DNA from: Centroberyx gerrardi
Taxonomy: Eukaryota; Chordata; Actinopteri; Beryciformes; Berycidae
Reading direction: 5' to 3'
Length of the DNA stretch: 64,000 nucleotides
Assembly: GCF_048128805.1 (NCBI RefSeq)
Contig: NC_136003.1
Span: 28,488,885 to 28,552,884 of the forward strand
The translations under genes were made by a program, and so were the position numbers. The notes beneath the pieces are model-generated. The model made no database searches. It was given only the letters and a program-made list of their open reading frames with translations, and was not told the DNA's origin. Shown here piece by piece: positions 36,101-47,774 of this stretch (its first letter is position 1; the number at the start of each line of letters is the position of its first letter).

Positions 36101-39100
36101 TTCCTCTCACCTGGGGACATCTTCACCTCCCGCAGGTTCAGTCTCCGCAGCCAGGGGGCGACGTCACAGGCGCCCACGGTCAAATCCCTGGGCAGCAGAG
36201 ACGGGTGTGGGGAGGCCAGGCTGCGGGGTCGGGCCTCCCTGGAGCCCAGGTCTGGGAACGGGATGGAGTGAAAGTCCCAGCGTGGGGAACGGGCCGCAGG
36301 GAGCTGCTGCGGCCGGCGGCCCGACTCCGGGTCGGCCGTCCACCAGCTCCTGTCCCGGCTGCCGCCCGCTGAACCGGTGGCGTCAACCTGGACCTCCGAA
36401 GCCTCTCGAGAGGCTGGAAGGTCCCCAGGGAAATCAGGAGTCTTTTGAGGCTCCTCTTCACCTCCAAGGCTGAGTTTATCCTCCTCCATTCTCTCACAGG
36501 TGGATTCCTCCTGTGCTTCTCTGTGACTGCAAAAACAGGAGGTAAGCGTATGGTTTGCAGAAAGATTCATCTGTGTGACGTGTTAACTAGTGATGGGTAA
36601 ATGCACATGTTGAACGATACTTTGAAATTAGTCAAAATGGTTTGCCAATGGAACTGAATTGAAGTTTCAAATCGATCAGGGTCTGTGGTTGGAGTTTTTA
36701 CAGCTCTCAGCGAGCCAACATGCTTGTAAAAACAAAACAAATTCATGAATTCTCAATATAGAAAAGAAAAGGAAACTGACACAGATCCAAGTCCAGCTCA
36801 GTCAGTTAGGAAGAGACACCTCAGCTCTCTAGACCTGGATCACACTTCATCACGGTTTGGTTAAGATTATTTGGTGAACCTTTAACTGTGAATCTTCACA
36901 TCTTCGCTGTGGTTTTTCTCACAATTCCCATAATCCTCTTCTCTAAGCAAAGGTAACTGATTGTGATCTTAAGACAACACTGTGGGATTTTAAATTAAAT
37001 CACATTGTTGTATAAGCAGTGCTTCTATGTATGTATGTATGTATGTATGTATATGTATATGTTATGTTTGCTAACGTTACTGTATTCTGCACAGAAGAGA
37101 TGAAGGCAGCTGATCAAGTAGGGAGCCAGAGAGCTGACATCACATTCAAATAATGATTATTTAGGTCTATATGTCAGAATCTGACATTTTTTTCCTGTGT
37201 TCTCTGGTCTGAAGGTGGATCTGGTGGGTTCTGTTCACCTTGACGTCGAGGCTGAGGTTGAGGTTGAGGTTGAGGCGGGACTGGCGCTGCGTTTCCTCTT
37301 CAGCTGTCTCCCTGCTCTGTCCCGGGACTGGGGCAGGTTCAGCTGCCTCTCGTAGGAAGACGGCACTGAACTGTCGAGAGCCAAAAACAACACCCAGATT
37401 CAGCTGAAGTCTAATCCATTACCGTCCATAACACTGAGTCACTGCAGATCCGTTCAGACAGGATTAGTTTCTTGGGGGTAGGGAGGGTAATTGTGTATTC
37501 CTTGAGCTATTGGTTGATTTTCATCCCTTCCAGAGCGACCATGTCTGTAATTTCCCCCCCTTGACCCCAGTATTAAATTCGGCCCCAATTACCTACAGCG
37601 CACTTGTAGGTGGTCTAATAATTCCAGTCCTTCTGCGTTTCAACTCATTTGCTGATGATTTGAACGCAACTCACCCCACTTCCTGATTGCCAAAGAGCGC
37701 TCAATTTCACTTTTTGTCTGTGTAAAGGTTAAGAGGGATCGACATGGAAGCGTTTGAAGAAGCTTTTGCTAATTTCACTGGTACAAGCCCGCCTAAAACC
37801 AAAGCATACACTCCTTCTTGGGAGCCAATAAGATGAAAGCATAAGTTAAAGTCCACCAGGAGCGTTAGATCCAGCATTATAGATCTCTGTTACTAGCGAC
37901 ACTCACAGCTGCGCTTTGCATCTGAGCAGGAGAAAAGCGCCTCCTATGTGATCACGGCCTAAATGTCTAATATTTTATTGCCCTCTGTCCCCTGTAATTC
38001 TAATCCCGTCCGAATGGAGCCTCGAGAGTCTATTACCTCCGATCGAATCTGTTCACCACGTAGCCAAGTCTCTTCAGATGCCCGAACACCTTGGTGAGGG
38101 AAGAAGCTGTCATTAGCCGAGTTCAGGAATACTTTTCTCTTCCAGAATCTGTCTGGTACTTTGTTCAGCTGTACCTGATACTGCTGCAGCGTCACTGTGT
38201 CTGAGGACAGGAACCTCTCATACCCGTCCTGGATGGACAGCGGCAGGTCCCGGTAAAACACCTGCAGGTTCCCCTGTGCACCACACAGTAGATAACGCAA
38301 AAAAGATGGACATATGTTAGGGATATGAATTCACGTTTTTTTCAGATCGAGAACCTGCTGCAGCATGATTCGTTAAGTACTATATAAATATTAGGTTCTT
38401 AGATATAAGTATGTGTCCTGAGCTGGTAAACCACACCCTGGTGAACAGGTTTTATCTGGCACTCACACACTCCATTAGGTACAGAGCCTCTTCAGGGAGG
38501 AGATACTGCTTGCCATTGGCGGAAAATCCCATCGTCTGCCAAAACTTTCCCTGTGTATGGTGAACAAGTATTAAATGTTGTACGGACACGGACAGTATTA
38601 GTAATAAACATTTAGTAAACATTTTGATAAACGCTTTACGACAAGCAGTAATAGATGAGGAAGTGCACAAGCTGACAGTCTGTCAGAGGGTGTGTGTATC
38701 GTAGTGCTGAAACAATTAGTCGATTAGTCGATCGACAGAAAATTAATCGATTCAAATTTTGATAATCAATCATTTTAGTCATTTAATCATGTAAAAATAC
38801 CAAACATTTGCCGGTTACAGCTTAAAAAATGCTAAGATTTTCTTGCTTTTCTCCGTTTCGTATCATTATAAAATGAATGCTTTGGGTTTTTTTGGTTGCT
38901 GGTCAGACTAAGGAAGCTATTTTAAAAATCACTTTGGGCTCTGGTAACGTGTGATGGGCATTTGTCATTATTTTTGACATTTTATAGACTAAATGATTAA
39001 TCAGTTAATCGACAAAATAATTGACAAATTAGTTGCAGCCCTAGTGTACGGACAGTTTATTTCCCATGACACTGTACTCACAGCTGGAGACTGGAGCTCC

Positions 39101-40682
39101 ACTATCTGCTCACTTGGGATCCATACGGCGTTCACTAGGTTTCCTCTGCAATAAAACAAAAGGAGACAAAGCCTATCTCACATCCATGCAGCACAAACTG
39201 ACCCTTAGGTTTCACTTTGCTGTTTTTTTTCCCTCATAAACCTAACTTAAAACACACGCTGAATACTTTCTCCTGTCCACTCACAGCCTCTCCACTCGCT
39301 CCTCTGATATGAGGCTCCAGTGTTCGTTCAGACTCTGCTCCAGGCGCCGTCTTTGCTCCTCTGAGTCATTGGGGAAGAAGTCCTTCTGTCCTTTGACCGG
39401 GATCTTATGGCTCCTGGCCCGGGCAGCGAACAGCTCCGACGGGCTGCAATCACAAGACCGGCCACTCAACAACATGTGATGCTTTGTCATTTGATCAAGC
39501 CAGGATGCATAAATATTAACTGATAGGTGCATCAGTTATAAATGAGGCACAAGGCCATGTAAGTTCTAAGTTAGACTCTAAAATCAATATATACATTTTA
39601 TGCTACAGGGAGCCAGTGAAGAGAGACTAAGACTCAGGTTTTATGTTTGTATTTTCTGGATTGCATGGGTACCCAGGTTCCTGGGTTTTGAATAAGTAAG
39701 GAAATTTGATGGTGAGCAATACATTGCAGAAGTTGCTAGTTCCTAATGTGAAAATATTTTGAGACTGTGAAAGGAGAAGTCAAAGATATCACCAGAATGC
39801 TTGGCCTGGAAGCAAAATTAAAACTACCCAATTCCAGATGTCTAGTCCAATCAAGTGTATTCTTCTGTACTGTATTAAATTACAAATAGTCTGTGCAGTT
39901 GCAGATATAATAGCTTAAGGTATGTATGTATTTTCCTGTGTCATGCCTAATGTGCATCTATAAGCGGCATGGAAACTAGCCTCAATATGTTGTATAATTA
40001 TGTATCTCTTGTAAGGAGAGAATGGCGTGCCAAACTCCATTGAAAAATCAATTAAACGCTGCCTTGTTATCGGCAAAGGTACATATGTGGTACAGCATGA
40101 CTTTACAGGAATAGTTAAGGAACCATTCTTAAATGCGGCATACTTCCAATCCATCAAGCAGCACTTCTCTCAATGTATTTGCAACTTTTACAATTACTTT
40201 GCCTCTTATTCCCACAATCCTCTTCCACCAAAAGAAGCAGTGAACAACAGTAGCGAGTAGTGTGAACCGATTCTCAAAGTTGGAATTTTATTGAAATAAA
40301 GTGCTGCTTGGTGGATCATATGTATGCCGAATTTACGAGGAGATAATGATTCATAAGGGCTCAGGACATAATCTACCAGGTATGTACCTTTGCCGATAAC
40401 CAAAGCCACATTTAAAGTGCTAGATTTTTGAATGGAGTTTGGCGTACGGGTCTGGTCAGATAAAGGATCCCGAAACTGAATCAGTTCCACCATGTGCACA
40501 GGAAAGCTGTTTAATTGTTTCGACGACAAAGACAGGTCCGTCAACCGAGCCACTGTATTTTACTTGAACGAGAAACAGTAATATCTTCGGTTGGTAAATG
40601 TTTATATATTACTACTGGCTACATACCTTAACACTTCATTGAAGAAGTTCACTTCAGTAGCTGTCTTGTTTTGGTCCGCCAT
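33137..40682 (-). CDS. tsen54: TSEN54, tRNA-splicing endonuclease subunit Sen54 (12 exons, 528 aa)
   Basis: Structural subunit of the nuclear heterotetrameric endonuclease (TSEN2-TSEN15-TSEN34-TSEN54) that cuts introns out of pre-tRNAs. Exons: 40627-40682, 39285-39443, 39082-39145, 38467-38550, 38175-38273, 38037-38089, 37239-37370, 36049-36526, 35430-35568, 35256-35316, 34277-34390, 33137-33284; TAG stop. Recognisable blocks: [29 protein letters not shown] and [14 protein letters not shown] (N-terminal Sen54 domain, about residues 70-165); [36 protein letters not shown]; a long low-complexity middle in exon 8; and a conserved C-terminal domain ([40 protein letters not shown]). Length equals the human protein (about 526). 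The start [11 protein letters not shown] is the only ATG joining exon 2 in frame. Exon 7 carries a Ser/Thr hexanucleotide repeat and exon 9 a run of six arginines. Confidence 0.97.
33580..33997. mobile_element. hAT-like element with a perfect 27-bp hairpin at one end
   Basis: Element 33588-33989 runs from TAGGTATGGGACGATATGC to ATTGTCCCATCCCTA, flanked by TTAATAAC and TTAATAGC (7 of 8 identical). Its left terminus is duplicated in inverse: 33587-33613 and 33621-33647 are perfect reverse complements separated by 7 nt. It lies in the last intron of tsen54. Confidence 0.75.
34622..35162. mobile_element. Possible DNA transposon in tsen54
   Basis: GGCTGCGTTCACACTGC at the left and the inverse-type GGCGGTGTGAATGTAGCCC at the right, in the intron between exons 10 and 11. 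Borders are approximate. Confidence 0.5.
37027..37052. repeat. (GTAT)n microsatellite
   Basis: Six to seven tetranucleotide units in the tsen54 intron between exons 7 and 8. Confidence 0.85.
38694..39051. mobile_element. hAT-type MITE in tsen54
   Basis: Element 38702-39043 begins TAGTGCTGAAACAATTAGTC and ends AATTAGTTGCAGCCCTA, with ATTAATCGAT-type motifs near both ends. Flanks GTGTATCG and GTGTACGG match at 6 of 8. Related in termini to the element at 6779-7130 but different inside. Confidence 0.7.
40017..40452. mobile_element. Long foldback element in tsen54 intron 1
   Basis: The two halves are imperfect reverse complements around a centre near 40235: GCCAAACTCCATTGAAAAAT and TATCGGCAAAGGTACAT on the left recur inverted at 40388-40445, and CGGCATACTTCCAATCCATC recurs inverted near 40310-40335. 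Partial copies are at 10200-10460 and 62010-62150. Confidence 0.6.
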
Positions 40683-42307
40683 GATTGCCAGTCGCTCCGC
40701 TCTGCTCTCAGGGTCCTGATGCCCGTCTAGTTCCGTAAATAACAGTTGTTTCAAATTTGGTCAGTAGAGGGAGCTAAAGCACAACATTTCACATTCCCTC
40801 ATAGACAGGAACCTCATTTGGCTTTTTCCTACACTAATTAGGACTACTTTGACCTTAAAAATAGCCTGTACAATACAATTATACAACGTAATCTTTTGTA
40901 TTATTATTGCCAATACCCATTTGTGCTGTCTAAAGCTTTAGAATAATAAGAGTAACTAATTTGAACATTATTCAGGCATAAATGCATGTGCTTCTCCATT
41001 GCAGGTATTCATTGCAGCTGTAATAATGTTTTTAGTCTAGTCTACTGTCATTTCTTCCACTCCCCTTGTCCATGACCACACTGAAAATCAGTAAATGAAA
41101 ACAGTGTATGACAAAGTTAAGCATTTGCAAGCTGCAGAGCTGCAAGATGAAGGGTTCAGTTTAGGTAAGAATTTTATGTTTTATTCAAATTGCCTAATCT
41201 TTTTTTTTTATTCTTAATTATTTGCATAGTTGTATTGTTTATTCTTGCTTTTCCACTGTCTAATTATTTATTCTATTTACCTAATAAAATATTCAACTTG
41301 TGAAACACCACTGTCAATCATTAAATTTAAAGTGAGTGTGTGTGTGTGTTTGTGACAGTCTCACACACACAAACACACACACACACACACACACACATCA
41401 CGTGCCCTCAGTCAGGGCCAAGTGGCCACAAGTCATTGCACCTGACCTGTGAGGTGAGCTAGAAGCAGGGACGGTGAAGGAAAGCCCCGCTGAGCCGATG
41501 TTCCCACTACCAGGAAATGGTACGCCCCCTACCCCCCTCCACCCCCGGCAGAGCGGCAGCCCCCCCTCCCCATTCCTGAAAGTCAACAATAAACCATGTT
41601 TCCAGTAAGCCGGATACCTCCCCAAGTCCTGCCCGTCCCCATGGAGACCACTACGACGGTCGGCCATCCTGTGTCTTCTGGCCAAACCAGGCCACCCATG
41701 CGGAAAGGCTCTATATTTTACCCAATATGAGTCAAAATGTACGTCTCAAATGATCCACAGTGCAAACACTTTTCTCTGTTCCCCCTGTTCTGGACACAAA
41801 GAGGAGGCTTGGCAGCTGCTGTGGTGCATGTTTGAGCGGCCTACCAGGACTCAAACATTGAAAAAAAAAAAAACACTCTTCCCACTGGAGAGCGGTAGTG
41901 GCATACTATACTTTACAGCCCCGATGTCCCCTTCTTTTGTGAAACGTGACGTCAGCATTCCCCCTCTGAGCTGCCTGAGTGACACGGCAGCTTTGTTCGG
42001 GAGTCGCCACATCTCATTCACGGGCGCTTAACTCCTGGGCCTGGGGTTGTGCGGCGGCCTTTCAGGTTCCCTGATTCCTTAATCCGCTGTTTTTTTTAAG
42101 GCGCTGAATAACTGGCCATTTGCATGCTCAGTCCAGGGGTGGCGGGGCGCTTCTGCTTTATGTGAATTGTTGACTTGCAAAACACGCCCTAAGGACCCCA
42201 AGTGACTGATACATCGATGGGATGACTGCCAGCAAGGTCATGGTGAAAGGTCGGCTGTGTTGCTCACATGTAGACAGTGCCAAGAAACAAGACGGCATAG
42301 TGTATAT
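40683..42307. other. Upstream flank of tsen54 and unassigned spacer
   Basis: No coding gene recognised. A GT tract followed by a CA tract (41331-41349, 41362-41398), separated by a short spacer, could form a hairpin. C-rich, non-repetitive sequence at 41.5-42.2 kb is unassigned. Confidence 0.4.
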
Positions 42308-43218
42308 TTGAAGCTGCACTAGGCAACTTCGCACGTTGGCGACGTCAAATGGCAGCGATCATGAAAGGTGACGTCAGTAAAGTAAATTTCTTCTTGTAGT
42401 GTCTGTTGTTGGAGGTGGTGAGGAGGGTCAGGCTCGTCGGTGAGTCCAGCATTCTCTGGACGGAGCGCTGCACTGCTGCTTAGCAGTTTGTATTTTGCTC
42501 TTAAAGGAGCAATAAGTAAGATATTTACTGGCCTATAGAGCAAAATGAGCATAATATATCTGCAGGAGGTTGATAGGGTTGTTGATCAGTACCAAAGACT
42601 CAATGATTACTTCATCAGGCGCTGAGATTTCTGGCTTTCTAAACTCACTTTCTGCTCCGTACTGCCACCTACTGGTATTTTCAACTGCTCAGCGATGGAA
42701 GACGGTGCTGTGAGCGAACACATTTCAGCTATGAAGGCTGAAAAACTCGTTCTCAAGCCAAAACAGCAAATGTCAAAGCAGTATTGTTATGCCAGTATTT
42801 AGCATGGCGATATACAGTATTACACCTTCACTCAACGGTTCTATTGGATCTCTGCTATAATTAGCTAGCTTACTCCTAGCTTACTAGCTAGTAAACTACT
42901 AGCTAGCTACCTACGCTAGACGATAATGAGCTAAATATATTAAAATGTGAGGTAGAGTTTCCCACCCCAAGTGTTCAAAATGGCCGCTGTGTGAATACGG
43001 TCAATGGAGGTAGATATAGGTAATAGATTACTTAATGCCCCTTTAAGTTTTGATTTGTCACCTCATGTATGGAGAAGATTTCCCAGTATATAGGGCAAAT
43101 CTATGGCTCCCAATTAGTGGTGATGGGACGCTCTTCTCTGTTGCTGCCTCACTTTGTGATTTACCCTGATAAGACAAGTGTATTTTTGCATTAAAAATCT
43201 TGCCTAGTGCAGCTTTAA
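42308..43218. mobile_element. Nested pair of MITEs
   Basis: Outer element: AAGCTGCACTAGGCAA at 42311-42326, inverted at 43200-43218 (19-bp arms with one mismatch). Inner element: TTAAAGGAGCAATAAGTAAG at 42501 and the inverse-type ATTACTTAATGCCCCTTTAA ending at 43046, with TTAA at both borders. Confidence 0.65.
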
Positions 43219-45736
43219 GTAGAAGTCTTCAGTATAGAACACTGTGCAGAAACTACACTGTACTTTTAATCTTTATTGAGACTCGATAAAGTCATGTGGA
43301 TTACGACTATCTTGAACGTTCAACCATATTGCTCATGTTCACCACCAAGGGTTAGATAGTTACTACTTGGAAACATCAAGCTACATCCTCATATCCTCAT
43401 ATCCTCTGTCATCTGGGGAGTCTGGATCGTTTGCAAACAGATCTTAAGGGTCGGTGAGAGGAATGACACAGCCAAAGCCATTAGCAAACAAAGCCTCACT
43501 AGGGGCACTAACACCTCACATCCTCACACACACACACACTCTCTCTCTCTCTCTCTCTCTCTCACTCATCCAGACACTCTGAATTCACCGTCACTAATCT
43601 GCTAAATCTGTTGTCATTTGTCCTCAGTCTCAGTGCACTTTCACTGACACCCTTTCTCTTCACGGGTGTCCTCCCTCCACCAGCACCCCAACTATCGCTC
43701 TTCCGGAGAAATCCACGCTCCCCAGTTGTTTACAGGAGGACTAACGGGATGAGGAGGGGACAAAAGCTGTTGAGTCATTCTCCGTCTCGTGTGTTACAGT
43801 AACCTCTGAGAGCGGTAGGCTATACCTCCGAGACGAGAGCAGCAGCCTTGGCGAGACTTGCAAAACACTTGCTGTACAAGGTGTCTGAAAAGTGTGGACT
43901 CACAGGGATCAGTAACATCATGCACATTTCTTGTTTTGTTGTTTTCCCTGAACACACCACACGTCAGGACAGCTGAGTGCTCTAAGGCATTAGTTTCTGG
44001 TCTCTAAATGGAGTTAAAATCCCACTTTTGACAAGTAATTTTGACCCTTTTACCTGGCAGTTCCCTATAATTCCAGAGTTTTTGGAAACCCTGTAAAACA
44101 AGATATCCACCACTAGAAAAAAAATGACACATTATCTTACAAAGTGGTCGCAGACATGGAGGTAAACTTTGTTATGGGGGAAAAAAGTTGCTATTTTAAG
44201 ACCCCTGCCTATAGAAAGCATTAACAATTTTGAGGATGGGATCATTCCTGAGGATCATCTATTTATTATTTATTAGAAATAATGAGTGATACATTTAATT
44301 TATTTTTTTTCTTGCAAATGCATGTGGTGCCTTTAATACTAACACTGATAATAATAATAAAACGTTTTATGTATATAGCACTTTTCAAAACATAGTTTCA
44401 AAGCACTTAATAAAAAATAAAAAAAGCAGTTAAAATAAACCGCAGAACCAATAAAACCAAGGTGACTAATATAAAAGCAATGCAAGAAAATGTAAAAGCA
44501 ATTAAATTAAACCCTTGAATGAAATGAAACCCCTGAAAGGAAACCCTTCAAAGATATAGCACATTTGGAAATATATCAAAAAGGCCAACAGTATCTCTCA
44601 GCCCTGAACTGTGAATAGTAGTAAAGGGTGCTGAGCATGTCCGCCATGCTGTGTGATCCGCCACCGTCTGGACCCCATAAGGTCTCCGTGTCCCGGGACC
44701 TCCTCTGCCGCTGGAGCTGCTTTGTTCTGGAACGCTCTGGATGAATCTCCTGGGTGGGGAGTTTACAAGGAGGGGAGGGGAGGGGGCTTCTCCTCCTTCT
44801 CCTTTCCCTTTTCTTCACCCCACAACCCCCTACCCATCACCCAAGCCGTCCACCCCCCCACCCTCCATCCATTCCCCTATACACCCCCCCCCCAACCCTC
44901 CGGTGCTGTCCTGCGTCTCAGCTCTGGCTTGTTTGCATTCCTCTCAGTTAATAAGTGTTTGTCTGATCCCTGGCAGGCGGGGGGGTAGCAGGGGGGGTAA
45001 AGATCACCCCACACAAACACAGCGGCCCGTCCCTCCCCGGCTCACCCAGCTGTAAAGAGGACAGGAGTGATGCTGTCGGTGTTATGGGTGTCATAAATTT
45101 CATAGACACGCTGCTCGGCCATTAACTTTGATAATAACTAGGCGGCCGCGCCGATGCCAGCTGACCTGAGTGATGCACCTTGTTGTAACTGCATGCAGAA
45201 CACACTCAAGACTGACACACACACACACGCACATATGCACACAAATTAACACTAGAAAGGCACAAGATTTTGGCACAAGAAGCTGTCAATTGGAGGGTGT
45301 AAATGCAGTTATTACCACTATTTCCTTGCATGATATTTAAAAATCTTACGGGTTATGGTTGGTCAGAAATTGGGTCTAGGAAAAGTCAAGGAGGGACATT
45401 TTGAAAGATGAGATGTTTCAGTTCTAAAATTCAAAACAGCCGTCCATTGGCCATGGCTCGGTCCTTCTGGTGTTAAGCCAATTATTCCCTGTCCACAGAG
45501 GTTATTAGATCACACGTTAAAAAACCAAAATCTATGACTCACGCATTGTATTTCGTCTGTACTTTGGAAAAGAGCAGAGAATTCTACAAACGGCGGGAGG
45601 AAAAACCGAAGCCCAGTCCTCACATTGGTTTTGTTAGAAAGTCTGACTGGTGCGGTGATAAAGCATCCTCACACACAAATCAGCCAACTGCCATTAAAAG
45701 GTCCCACTGCACCAGACTGATAGCAAAGGGAGCCGG

Positions 45737-45800
<64 letters not shown>

Positions 45801-47300
45801 GAGCGAGATGGCAAGACCAAAAGGAGAGCGATGCCAGAAACATCCCAACTGTGAGCTGTATGGGAAATGTCTGGGGAGGTCGTTCCTTCGCTCCGTCCCA
45901 TGTCCACTCTGATCAAGTCATTTTGTGGATGCACCCGATGCAGAAAAATGCGCGGCTCTTTGCTGGGGGTGCGAGGGAACGCCAGTGAATGGAGCGACTG
46001 AGCGGGCGGAGGGGTGCTGGGAGAAATCCCTGGCTGTGCTGTGCGGCGAGGGGGTCCGAGGCTTGGACCAGGCCTGCAGGGTGGGGTGGAGGGGGGGGGG
46101 GGGGGGCGGGCGGAGGGGGGGGGCTTTTGTCACTGTTGTCGCCACGGCAGCTCACCTATTGAGGGCCGAGTCTAAGATATGTAAAGCAGCAGCGTTTCAA
46201 AGCCGTCCCCTCCGCTGCGAAACAAACAAAGAAATAAAGAAATCAAATTAAAGTCTGGATAGGAGCGAGTAAAGAGAGGGAATAAGAGAAAGAGAGAAAG
46301 AGAAAGTATCCTCTGTGGTAAATGCTTACGGGCCGGGCCAAGCCGTGTGTTGGAATCCGATGAGTGTTGAGAAAAAACACAACAAAAAAAAAAGGAATCA
46401 ATAAAAAAAAAAAAAAAAAAGGGAGCGAGGTGGAGGGAGCCTACTATGCCCTTGTTTGCCCAGAGTGGTATTTTCTTTTCTCATTGAGCCGGGCCAAGTC
46501 CCGCAGGCAGCGCGGGGCATTGAGAGGCAGGCCCGGACTTGCCCGGCCAAGGTCAAACTGTGGCCGCCAAGAACGCACACGGCTCAGCCTGCCCCCAGCT
46601 GCCACGGACCTTGTTTATGTTTGTTTTTTTTTTCCCTCCTCTCGGTACATTTCCCTCCCTCCGCCCCCCGCAGGGATCGCCTCGGCCTTAAAGCGGCTCT
46701 CTCTCCGGAGGGGACGGCAGCGTACGCAGGTGTCAGGTGACCCGGGCTCTTCCTCTAGAGGTATGTGGCCAAGGTGAGTATGTGCTTGTTGTCTCCCCAG
46801 CAGCTTCCCTCAGTGTCAGTCTCAGTGTCACACTGTATATAGGGCAGCGGGATATGTTACGACGACGGCCATAAAGTCACCTGTGTCTGTTGCCACAAAA
46901 CAGAATTTAAGTACCCATCTGTAGCGCACCACCTTTAACGGTTATTTCACAATTGCCATTTTGTTTTTTTGCCACGTCATAATATGAGAAGAAAATGATC
47001 AGCTGTAGAGGAAACAATGCACAGTGCCGGTGTGAAATGTTCTAGACAGGAGTGTAAGATGAGAATATGTTTGGTAACTGACTCTTAGTATTTTAGCTGC
47101 TTCAGGGACCATTGTTCTCTCTCTGGGTGAGTCACTAACCTGTATGTTACCTGGACAGCATAACACTGCAGAGCCAAGGAAGACAACAGTGAGGGGAACT
47201 CACAGAGGAAGGCATAGGCTAGGAAGGCATTAAGTTTTAATAATATTGCATAATTTATCTACATTACACATTATTTCTGACTTCATTCTACACCGATTGG
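43219..47300. other. Gene-poor spacer between tsen54 and foxj1, left part
   Basis: No coding gene recognised. Contains a CA/CT tract (43526-43562), an L2-like fragment (44340-44520), C-rich low-complexity DNA (44.8-44.9 kb), a GA tract (45741-45796), poly-G (46091-46106) and A-rich tracts near 46.4 kb. Single-copy-looking segments around 45.06-45.18 kb and 46.15 kb might be conserved non-coding DNA, but I cannot test this. Confidence 0.45.
45741..45796. repeat. (GA)n microsatellite
   Basis: 56 bp of pure GA. Confidence 0.95.
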
Positions 47301-47774
47301 AGTTTTAGTTCTACAAACATTTCTCAGAAGCAGAGCTGCTCTGGAGGCAGAAATAATCTCATTGGTTGAGTCAAACCTCAGTGGGCGGAGCCAAAGAGCC
47401 ACAGTTTTTCACGAACTGGCAAACTTGAATGGCAAAGAAGGAACTATAAATAAAAATATGAGTGCCATGGTCATTAATTCTTGACCATGGCACTCATGAT
47501 CTTGAAGGTCAGCAGCTAGCTAGATAGTTAATGGCTAGTATGGGTAGTTTGAACATGGACGGTCAGCTAGGCTAACTAGCTAACCTAGATAAATCAGTAT
47601 GGCAGTTAGCAGGCTTCTCAATATTAGTTTCCTCCTCTCTTACCTCTTGCCTTTTTCACCGGACTTCAGCCTAACGTTACTTAGTCAGAAAAACTGGTTC
47701 TTTGGCTCCGCCCATTGAGGTTTAACTCAACCAATGAGATTATTTCTGCCTAGAGTTTGCATAACTAAAACTAC
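47301..47774. mobile_element. MITE with long inverted arms and a central perfect palindrome
   Basis: The left arm (AGTTTTAGTTCTACAAAC ... CTCATTGGTTGAGTCAAACC ... GGGCGGAGCCAAAGA) is inverted at about 47697-47774 (TTTGGCTCCGCCCATTGAGG ... CAACCAATGAGATTATTTCT ... TAACTAAAACTA). Between them, 47458-47473 and 47482-47497 are perfect 16-bp reverse complements. Confidence 0.7.

Noticed and set aside
44653-45055. Proline-rich plus-strand frames
   Set aside because: C-rich low-complexity DNA; no known family.
45913-46251. Overlapping proline/glycine-rich frames on both strands
   Set aside because: Driven by poly-G/poly-C tracts; no start context, splice sites or homology.
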